DNA from: Planctomycetota bacterium
GTDB taxonomy: Bacteria > Planctomycetota > PLA2
Assembly: GCA_021776735.1 (NCBI GenBank)
Contig: JAJFFH010000054.1
Coordinates: forward strand, 1 to 63,037
Direction of reading: 5' to 3'
Length of the DNA: 63,037 nucleotides
The notes below the pieces were generated by a model, which saw only the letters and a list, made by a program, of their open reading frames with translations, made no database searches and had not been told where the DNA came from. Positions 50,465 to 58,300 of this stretch are shown here, in pieces (within the stretch, counting starts at the first letter, position 1; each line of letters opens with the position of its first letter). Both the position numbers and the translations under genes were made by a program.

Positions 50465-51736
50465 CTACTCGACGTCCACACCAGCGAGCCGCCAGAACAC
50501 CGGCTCCGCCAGGATGCGCACGCCGTACGCGTGCGCTTTCCGCGCCTTTCCCGACATCGAATCGGGATCGGCGACCACGAGGTAGTCGAGATTCTTCGTC
50601 ACGCTCTTCCTGATCTCCATGCCGCACGCGGCTGCCGCTCTGTGCGCGTCGGAGCGCTTGGCCTGCTCGCCGTTGATCCGACAGAGCAGCGTGCCGGTGA
50701 AGCAGACCGTCTTGCCGGCGAGCTGTGTGGCGCTTGACCGGACAGCAGGAGGGGTGTTGGCGGGCGTGTCTTTCAGCAGGGCTTCAAACCGGTCCTCGGT
50801 GATCGCGAGCAGCCGGCGGACATCGTCGAGATCGCGGCGCTCCGCTTCCGTGATGATGCCGTCCTCAAGCGCGACCCGGATCAGGTCGCGCATGTATCCC
50901 AGATGCGCGTCAACGACCGCGGCGCAGGAAAGACCGGATTCCCGGGCGAGGCTCGCGAGTGCCTCACTCTCCTCCTCGGTGATGCGGCGGTCCTCGAGCG
51001 CTCGATCAAGAAGTGCGCAGTAGTCGTCGATCTCCGGTGACGAATCGGACGAGGCGGGGAGCCGCGCGACGAGCCGTTCGATGTAGGAACGTTCGCCCGA
51101 GGCTTCGTCTCGCGCCGTTTGCCGGGAATACGATCTCCCTGATACCGGGAGTACCGGCCAGAACGACGTGTCACCCTCGGGGCGTCGAACGCCGAGCTGC
51201 GCCGGGTCCGCTGGCGGCAGCCCGCCAAGCCGGGCGGAGCATGCTTTCAAAAGGGCCGCTGCGGCGCGCGCGTCATCCCGGGCGGAATGCGTCGTGCCCA
51301 CGGCGATCCCCAGGTGCCGGCAGATCTCCACCAGTCGGCGACTTGGAAGTAGCGGTTCGATCCTGCGCGAGAGGTGCAATGTGCACAGCGTGGGGAAGTC
51401 CGGAACGGCATGTCCCAGCCGCTCCATCTCGGCTCTCACGAATCGCGCGTCGAAGCTGACGTTGTGGGACACGAAGATGGCGCTGGTGAGTAGCTGCGTC
51501 ACGTCTCCGGCAATCTCCTCGAATCGCGGCGCGTGAGCCACATCACGCGCGCGAATCCCGTGAATGTGCGTGGGACCGAGGTCGCGGTGGGGATTCACGA
51601 GCGAGGCGTACTCGTTGATGACTTCGCCGCGACCGTTCAGGCGGAGGATCGCGATCTCGATGATCCGGTCCGTGCCCCCGGCGAACAGGCCCGTCGTCTC
51701 GACATCGACGACCGCGAACTCAAGAGACTCGCTCAT
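50465..51736 (-). CDS. DnaQ-like exonuclease with TerB-like and BRCT domains
   Basis: This is a 423-aa protein. Residues 1-170 are a DEDD 3'-5' exonuclease (FAVVDVETTG, SHNVSFDARF, HSARDDARAAA). The middle (about 240-320) resembles TerB (DRALEDRRITEEESEALASLA repeated as ALEDGIITEAERRDLDDV). The last 85 residues are BRCT-like, as in DNA ligases (LAGKTVCFTGTLLC, KNLDYLVVADPDSMSGKARKAHAYG). It probably acts in DNA repair or replication of the element. Confidence 0.85.
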   Translation of the reverse strand: MSESLEFAVVDVETTGLFAGGTDRIIEIAILRLNGRGEVINEYASLVNPHRDLGPTHIHGIRARDVAHAPRFEEIAGDVTQLLTSAIFVSHNVSFDARFVRAEMERLGHAVPDFPTLCTLHLSRRIEPLLPSRRLVEICRHLGIAVGTTHSARDDARAAAALLKACSARLGGLPPADPAQLGVRRPEGDTSFWPVLPVSGRSYSRQTARDEASGERSYIERLVARLPASSDSSPEIDDYCALLDRALEDRRITEEESEALASLARESGLSCAAVVDAHLGYMRDLIRVALEDGIITEAERRDLDDVRRLLAITEDRFEALLKDTPANTPPAVRSSATQLAGKTVCFTGTLLCRINGEQAKRSDAHRAAAACGMEIRKSVTKNLDYLVVADPDSMSGKARKAHAYGVRILAEPVFWRLAGVDVE

Positions 51737-51824
51737 CGTGCCCCCTTTCTTACACAGAGGCCTTTCTCTGTAGCAGACTTGATGATTCGGGGCAAGCCGA
51801 CCGGAGCTCCGAAAACCGCTTCGG

Positions 51825-52157
51825 CTACGTCTCGAGTTCCGGTGTGTTCCGGGTCCAGTCCCTTGCCGCGCCGGCCCACACCCGCGCGTTGGGCGAGACG
51901 TGCGCGATGACTTCGCCCGGGGCGCCTTCGATCTCGACCGAGAGGTGGAAGCCGTACTCGATGCGGCGATGAAGCTTGCGCGCCGCGTCCACGCACCCGG
52001 CGAGTGTCTGACACTGGATGCGAACGACCTGAGCGGGTGTTCGGGCCGCAGCGCCGGCCATCTCGAGCGGGAACGCGTCGGGGTTTAAGGAGCGGCGGCC
52101 AACCGTCACAAACGTTGTGCGCGAAGGCGTTCGGGCGGAGTGTCGGGCGAGCTTCAT
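51825..52157 (-). CDS. Hypothetical protein, 110 aa
   Basis: The family is not recognised. ATG at 52157 is preceded by GGAG at a suitable spacing. The sequence has a basic N terminus (MKLARHSARTPSRTTFVTVGRR) and ends NTPELET. It lies 88 bases upstream of the DnaQ-like gene in the same orientation. Confidence 0.5.
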   Translation of the reverse strand: MKLARHSARTPSRTTFVTVGRRSLNPDAFPLEMAGAAARTPAQVVRIQCQTLAGCVDAARKLHRRIEYGFHLSVEIEGAPGEVIAHVSPNARVWAGAARDWTRNTPELET

Positions 52158-52284
52158 CAGGGGCTCCGGCGTTCCGCGGCCGACCCGGCCGGGGCTCGCT
52201 GGGCGAGCGCCCCGATGAACGCTCGAATGCCCTGAAACATCAAGGAACTTGCCATTCGCGCCCACATGGACATGAATGGAGGAC

Positions 52285-52512
52285 ATGCGGTACACCGCCG
52301 ACGATACCCTCTGGGTCGTTCTCGACCCCACGCCTGCGAGCGAGCTGGCCGACATCTGCTTTGCGGCAACCTTGCGCGACCTTGAGCAGCAGTTTCGGGG
52401 CGGCCTTTCGTGTGACCGGAGCCTGACCCTGTTCACGGACCACCGGGAGGCGGAAGCCGAAGCCGCGGTCCGGATGGTCGCGAGGCGGGCCGCCCGAGAC
52501 CGCGCGAAATGA
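52285..52512 (+). CDS. Hypothetical protein, 75 aa
   Basis: A small acidic protein (MRYTADDTLWVVLDPTPASEL and ATLRDLEQQFRGG), chosen at ATG 52285 because a strong GGAGG precedes it. No family is recognised. It lies alone on the plus strand between minus-strand genes. Confidence 0.5.
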   Translation: MRYTADDTLWVVLDPTPASELADICFAATLRDLEQQFRGGLSCDRSLTLFTDHREAEAEAAVRMVARRAARDRAK

Positions 52513-52721
52513 CTCGGAAGCGCTTCGCCGTCCGCGAAGTAGACATCTTGGCGGAGTGACGCGTCACCAACACGCTGGGGTTTTCGCAGGGACCGATTGA
52601 CGGCCAGCCCCTCGACAAGCACGACGTTGGCGGTTGTGGTCAGCCCGCGAGTTACGACACGGCGCGCATGAGAGCCGGGTGACGGACGCGTTCGTCCGTT
52701 GTCGCGGCCTGGACGACCGCG

Positions 52722-53090
52722 CTACAGCAGCACCCCGCTTCGCGCGAGCATGTAGCCGTAGGTGAAGAACGTGCACATCGCGTCGTTTCCGCCGACATCG
52801 ACGCGCAGGCGGAAATGTTTCCGGCGAAACGGAATCTCGACGGTCTCCTCGCCCTGAGCGCCCGGGTCGTACGGGCTGGGAACACCGTTGCACGCGACCC
52901 ACTCGACGAGATCGGACGATTCCTCGAAGTACATGGAGAACGACGGCGACGAGCCGATCAGGCTTCCGCGCCACACGAGGAAGCGCCCGAGTTCGAACGA
53001 GCTGACGTCGGCGATCGCGAACCGGTAGGTCCCCTGCACGAGCGTCGTGTACCGGGCGACGATGACGTAGGGCACGCGCTTTCGAACCAT
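52722..53090 (-). CDS. Beta-rich small protein, paralog 1 (inverted)
   Basis: This 122-aa protein shares its whole plan with the two plus-strand genes at 53247 and 53652: R(V/F)P-V(I/L)V.RY(T/S)T, a central V(W)RG.L, F.(E/Q)ES(S/T)D...W..C, DPGA..E and RR(K/Y)(H/W)FR.RV.VGG. The function is unknown. Small uniform beta proteins in a phage-like region suggest a structural or decoration protein. It is divergent from paralog 2. ATG at 53090 is chosen because it aligns with the paralog starts. Confidence 0.75.
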   Translation of the reverse strand: MVRKRVPYVIVARYTTLVQGTYRFAIADVSSFELGRFLVWRGSLIGSSPSFSMYFEESSDLVEWVACNGVPSPYDPGAQGEETVEIPFRRKHFRLRVDVGGNDAMCTFFTYGYMLARSGVLL

Positions 53091-53246
53091 GACCGAAAAT
53101 CGTAGCACGTTGCGTGGGCTCCCGGTGTGAGATCTGTGAGAGATGTGAGATCGCCATTGACGTATGAAACAAACAGATCTACGCTTCTAAGAGAACGAAC
53201 AACCACTGGCCAAAACAACCACTGGCCAGAAAGCGGAGGAAAACAC
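53091..53246. promoter_or_regulatory. Divergent promoter region with direct repeats
   Basis: This 156-base gap between inverted paralogs holds GTGAGATC-type repeats (53125-53151) and a tandem ACAACCACTGGCCA at 53199-53212 and 53215-53228, close to the GGAGG of paralog 2. These may be regulator sites. No core promoter can be named with confidence. Confidence 0.45.
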
Positions 53247-53606
53247 ATGGCTGGTGAACTCGTCCCCCTCGTCCTGCTGCCCCGGTACTCGACCTTCAAC
53301 GGCAGCGAAACCTTCACGACGATCGGCATGGAAGTGACGGACTACACACAGACGATCCTCAACGTCTGGCGCGGCCCGGTCCTCAACGGCGGTTCGATCG
53401 CATTCACGTTCCAGGAGTCCACGGATCAGGACTCGTGGACGACGTGCTCCGGCACGACAGCGAGCTGGGATCCCGGCGCGAGTACCGAAGCACAGGTCAC
53501 CGCCGAGCTCAAAAAACGATGGTTTCGCGTGAAGGTCCTCGTCGGCGGCACCAACCCCGGCGTCAGCTGCTGGGCGCTCGGATTCCTGGAGATGCGCGAG
53601 AGCTAG
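53247..53606 (+). CDS. Beta-rich small protein, paralog 2
   Basis: This 119-aa protein contains LVLLPRYSTFNG, ETFTTIGMEVTDY, FTFQESTDQDSWTTCSG and KKRWFRVKVLVGG. It is closest to paralog 3 in length and sequence. The ATG follows GGAGGAAAAC. No signal peptide is seen. The role is unknown; see paralog 1. Confidence 0.75.
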   Translation: MAGELVPLVLLPRYSTFNGSETFTTIGMEVTDYTQTILNVWRGPVLNGGSIAFTFQESTDQDSWTTCSGTTASWDPGASTEAQVTAELKKRWFRVKVLVGGTNPGVSCWALGFLEMRES

Positions 53607-53651
53607 ACAACCGGCCCAACGCCGGCGTCTTGCCGGCAAGGAGAAGACACG

Positions 53652-54011
53652 ATGGCTGGGAAGCGTTTTCCGCTCGTGTTGGTTCCCCGGTATTCGACGT
53701 ACGCCGGGGCCGGCGACTTTACGACGATCGGGATGGAAGTCACCCCGTTCGTGTCGGCCCTGGTCACGATCTGGCGCAACTCCCTTAACGGGACGTCGCC
53801 GACGTGCACGTTCGAGTTCGAGGAATCGACCGATCGCACCGTGTGGACGACCTGTTCCGGAGGCGGAGCGGTCGATCCCGGCACCGACACGGAGCACCTC
53901 GTATCGGTGGAACTTAAGAAGCGGTACTTCCGCTCAAGAGTAAAGCTTGGGGGCACCGGCGTAGCGGCGTCGCTCTACGCGGTCGGGTACTTCACTGCGA
54001 GGACGCACTAG
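53652..54011 (+). CDS. Beta-rich small protein, paralog 3
   Basis: This 119-aa protein contains LVLVPRYSTYAG, DFTTIGMEVTPF, FEFEESTDRTVWTTCSG and KKRYFRSRVKLGG. It lies 45 bases after paralog 2 and 11 bases before the Cys-rich gene, so it belongs to the plus-strand operon that leads to the giant protein. A GGAG ribosome binding site is in the gap. Confidence 0.75.
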   Translation: MAGKRFPLVLVPRYSTYAGAGDFTTIGMEVTPFVSALVTIWRNSLNGTSPTCTFEFEESTDRTVWTTCSGGGAVDPGTDTEHLVSVELKKRYFRSRVKLGGTGVAASLYAVGYFTARTH

Positions 54012-54022
54012 GGGAGATACGC

Positions 54023-55330
54023 ATGGGATGCGGCTGCAATGGAACCCCGAAGGTCAAGCCGAGTGGGGCGCCTTGCGGCTGCGGCCCCAAGTCCCAGCCT
54101 CGCAATCGTCTGCTCGATGACATCGCCGACTTTCCGATTCTGACGGTCACGGACGGCGATTTGGAGGAGGCAGCGCGAAATCAGGTCGCAACCCTGACGG
54201 AGATCATGACGCGGACGGACTACCCGCCCCCGCGCACGATGCTCGCCCGCGCGTCCATGGAACGTGACGTGTCTTCGGACTGCGGGCTCAGCCAGTTCAC
54301 CGCTCTTCGGCCGACACATGTCATGTCCCCTCTCGCGGCTGGAGTGGGAGCCGTCATACGCGAGCGCGCGATCGGCGTGGGGCGTCGAAACCTGAGGCTT
54401 CAGGTTCTGGCTCCACTGTGGGAGCTGACGTCGGTTCGCGGACCGAGAGCGCCCGAGGCCGCTCCGGTCGCGTGCGATCCCTGCGAGCCCGTCTTCGCGA
54501 CATCGTCGGCGCGCCTGAGTTGCGAGAGCCAGGTCGGACCCGACGACTCGATCTCCGAGGACCTTGCGGAGCCGCCGCAGCAGCGCGAACAGGACGCGGA
54601 CTCTCGCAACGGCTGCACGACGGATCCCTGTGCGGCGTCGGCTCTGGCGGGAGGCCGACCGCTCCTGAAGGCGGCCGAAGCGGGACGGCCGCCCACGCCG
54701 AGCTGTCCGGTTCACGAGCCGAAAAAGGGCGGGGAGGTGCCCGTAACACCGGTTTCCCCGAACATTCGGGGCAAGCCGGGTTCGAGCGTCCCCTGCCCCT
54801 GCACGTGTTTTTGCATCCCGTTCCCGCGGTTGAAGTGGCCGTTCGACTTCTCCTTCAACGTGAACACGGTCTTCGCCGGCGCGCTCTGGTTTTGGCAAAA
54901 GCGTTCCTACGCGATGCCGGACCTCTTGTGGCTTCTCGACTCGATGGGCATCAAGGCGTCCTGGATCGTACCTCGGGCGAGTTCCACGCCGGGCGATGAC
55001 GGAGACGCCGTACTCCAATCCATCGCGGGCGGTTTTGTTCCCAGCATGACGCCTCTCGTGGAGGGGGCGGACCTGGGGCTCGGACGATTCACGGGACTGG
55101 ATCTGACGGCGCTTCGCCCGAACGCTTCCGAACCCGCGGAGTTCACGCTGGATCGGGAACGCCGTGTGACCCTGCTCGCGCCGACACATCCGGAACACAC
55201 CATCCAGGCCCGGGTTCCCTTTTCGACACCGCTGTCGGCCGAGGTCGCCGAGGATCTCGCCCTGCTGTCCGGGCGACGCGATCCAAGCGCTCCGCTCTTG
55301 TCGCCGGGGCTTGAGGAGTCGGCGACGTGA
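54023..55330 (+). CDS. Cys-rich hypothetical protein, 435 aa
   Basis: The family is not recognised. The N terminus is MGCGCNGTPKVKPSGAPCGCG. A disordered middle has CDPCEP, CESQ and CTTDPC. A dense cluster PCPCTCFCIPFPRLKWPF is followed by an aromatic segment (VNTVFAGALWFWQKR). The stop overlaps the GTG of the giant gene (GTGA), so the two are coupled. It could bind metal or form disulfides and act as a partner of the giant protein. Confidence 0.65.
   Translation: MGCGCNGTPKVKPSGAPCGCGPKSQPRNRLLDDIADFPILTVTDGDLEEAARNQVATLTEIMTRTDYPPPRTMLARASMERDVSSDCGLSQFTALRPTHVMSPLAAGVGAVIRERAIGVGRRNLRLQVLAPLWELTSVRGPRAPEAAPVACDPCEPVFATSSARLSCESQVGPDDSISEDLAEPPQQREQDADSRNGCTTDPCAASALAGGRPLLKAAEAGRPPTPSCPVHEPKKGGEVPVTPVSPNIRGKPGSSVPCPCTCFCIPFPRLKWPFDFSFNVNTVFAGALWFWQKRSYAMPDLLWLLDSMGIKASWIVPRASSTPGDDGDAVLQSIAGGFVPSMTPLVEGADLGLGRFTGLDLTALRPNASEPAEFTLDRERRVTLLAPTHPEHTIQARVPFSTPLSAEVAEDLALLSGRRDPSAPLLSPGLEESAT
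54149..54160 (+). repeat. Dispersed 12-mer ACGGACGGCGAT, copy 15
   Basis: The only copy in the mobile region, read as T-D-G-D in the Cys-rich gene. The following base is T rather than G, and the flank is unlike the others. Confidence 0.8.
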
Positions 55331-58300
55331 AGCACGGGTCGAAACTGCCCGCGCAACTCGGCACGACCGGGCTCTCGGCGCCGACGACATCGAAGGGCGG
55401 TACCGCGATGCCGGCCGGGTTCGTTTCCTCGATACAGCATCCGAACGGAGCGACCGCTCTGGCGGGTCCGGCTCGGGGCGTCTCGACCCGGCTTCGTGGG
55501 TTCTCGGGGAGGATGACAGGGCCGCCGTGGCACCCCGCACGGTCCGACACCCCGGTCACTCCGCAGCGATCCGGGTCTCAGGCAAGGCAATCTGCGCAGC
55601 CGGCGAACGACTCAGAGATGTCGGGGCTCGGGGCGCCGGTTCCGGTTCGAGCGTTGAACGCGCTGGTCGCTCATCCGATGGAGTCGCTCGGTCGTTCCAG
55701 CCATTCGATTCTTGCGGCCGGACCCGCGCACTCGCGCGCGCTTGAGCGGCGCGGCGCAATTGGTCCCCGAGGCATGGGCAGTGCCCAGGGGGCTGCCAGC
55801 ATCGGCCACCCCGGAGCGCTCGCCAGTCGTGTTTCCGCGACGCGTTCGTTTGTCGGGGTCGGGTCTGCGCAGGGCTCCTGGCGCGGCGCCGCGGGGGGCA
55901 AGGGTGATGTCCGAGTCCCGTGCGAAGACGCAGTCTCGCGTGTCAAGCAAGAAGACCGGTTTTCGGCGAGTCCTGCCGCGAGTGGTGGCGCCGGTGGTTC
56001 CGGTGGCGAGCCGCAGCCCCACTCTTCGAATTCAGGTAGCTCGCCGGCTAGCTCATCGACAGGTGCGGGCGGGCAACCGCAGCCCCATCCGCTCACCACG
56101 GTTTCGTCGAGTCGGAGTGGCTCTCTCGATCCGGCCATGGCGGCCGGACCCGAGGGGCCGATCGGCAAGGGTGGAGCGGGGTCGGGAAACACCATCCAGG
56201 ACGGTGTGCCCGCGCAGGCTCTGCGGGGCGACTCAAAGGGAATCCAGGGCGGCGGCGGTCTGGCGCGGCCGAAGATTGACGCGATTCCTGAAGCGACGCC
56301 CTGGAACGCCTTCCAGACGGTTGACGAGTTGCGGGAGCAGTACGAGCGAGTCAGCGCCGGGCTCAACTTGAACCGATGTGGTTCGAGGCGAGTCCCTGAT
56401 CGGATCGGATTCGGGGCGCGCCGCCGGTTCCGTGACATGGTCGCGGGCGATGCCGCGACGCCGCAGCAGCGGGGCGGGGAACACGCACCCGAGCGCGCCG
56501 GCGCAGACGCGGAGACGCAGCGCCCTGCCGTTCCGGCCGCCAAGTCGATGGCGAGCGGCTATTGCAGTCAAGGAGACCGATTCGAAAGCCGCGATGAGGT
56601 TCCCCTCTTCCAAACCGCTCGAAACATCGCGACGGCGCCGGGATCGAGACCGCCGAATGATCGCGCGGCGGGCGCTGGAGACTCAACGCGCACGCCTCCC
56701 GCGGCGGTTCCGACGAAACTACCGACGAGGCAAAAGGGAGTCGTGGTCCCTCCCCAGGTCACCGGGAAGCCTCCGGTCGCCGGCCCGCGCAAGCCCGGTG
56801 TCGGCCCCCGCGGCATGGGGGGCGGGGGCGGCGAGGGCCTGCTCTTAGAGCTCGGCAGGGCGTTGGAACGAATCGAACAGAACAGGCTCTATGTCGATAG
56901 CGCGACCGCGGAGATCGATCTGACCCTGAGCAAGGCGTCCGAGTTGTCACGGGCCGGCAATCTGTTCGTGAAACTAGGGACTCCGACTCCTGATACCCCC
57001 CACAACCTGCCGGCCGTGGTGCACGGGCGCGACCTGCTGGAGCGAGCGGGGGCTGCCGAGGCCGTGGCCGAAGCCGATTCACAGACGCTGAAGCCTTGGG
57101 CAGCTCGACTCGAGACGGACACCGCGATGGTCCGAGGGCTCTCCGGCAGGCTGGGCGTTCACAGCATGGACAACCTGAAGGCGCGGGCGCTCAAGGCTCT
57201 GAGAAGGGCACGGCGCAACGTGGCGAAGGCTCAGTTGCGTGCGGAGCGCCGATCCCGGCGTCCGGGTTTCGTGGCCGGCCAGGAGGCGTCGCTACCGGGT
57301 CTTGAGCGCCGGTCCGAGAGTGCTTGGCGCAAGTACCGCGAGTACGCCAAGCAGGCTCACGACGAGAAGCTGCCGGAGAATGTTCGCGGTCGCGCACGCC
57401 GCCGGGCGGAGCAGCAACGGGGCCGCGCTCTTGCGGCAGACGCACGCGCGACGTCGGCCCGATCGGTTGTGATCGACCACTCGCTCCGCAAGATCCGCGG
57501 GTTCGAGGTGTCCGAGAGGAAGCGAGCGGAGAAGCGAGCGGAGAGTGGTCGGGTCGGCTCCGAACTCGCGAAGATCGCGCTGGAGATCCACAAGATCGAT
57601 GAGGAGATCCGGACCGAGAGGGACAAGTTCATGGCCGTTGACGGAAAGATCACGGCGGCGGTGAGCTTTAGACGAATCGAACGGCTTGCGAAAAAGCGGA
57701 CGAAGCTGAAGAAGAGACAAAAAGGCCTTGGGACGAGGGTGGCTGACGGCGGTCTCGTGGGCACCGTGGTGACGAGTGCTTTTGATCGCGGGGTTGCGGG
57801 CGCCGTTGGCACCTATCGACGGGCAACGATCGCGCTGGCTGGGGTTCAAGCCGAGATCGACGCGACTCAAGCCGAGCAGGAAGACGCCAGGAAGGCGGGG
57901 GACCGCAGGAGGCAGAAGAAGGCTGCCAGAAAGCTCAAACGTCTGGAGAAGAAGCGGGCGCGACTCCTGCGGTCGCAATCGAAGGCCGCCGGCGTGCTCA
58001 AGAGCGCAAACGCGGCTCGTCCCGGCGGCTCCGGCTCGATCAAGATCAGCCCGCTGGCCGAAACGCACGCCGGCCGGGCCCTGATCTTCGCCTCGAAGAA
58101 GCTCAAGGAACTCGACAAGCAAATCGAGGCAGCGGAGAACAAATGGAAGAAGAAGGCACTGCAGAAAGTCCGGGCGCTGCGTCAAAAACAGGTCGCCGGT
58201 CTTGCCAATCGGATCACCGCGGACGTCGCGGCCTGGATGCGCGCCGCCGCGGAGCATATGGTCGCACTCTCCAGCCAGCGCTATGACCCCAAGGCCACCG

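Noticed and set aside
53187..53897. Minus-strand open frame across paralogs 2 and 3
   Set aside because: It is the antisense shadow of two real paralogs whose frames are supported by their similarity to each other.
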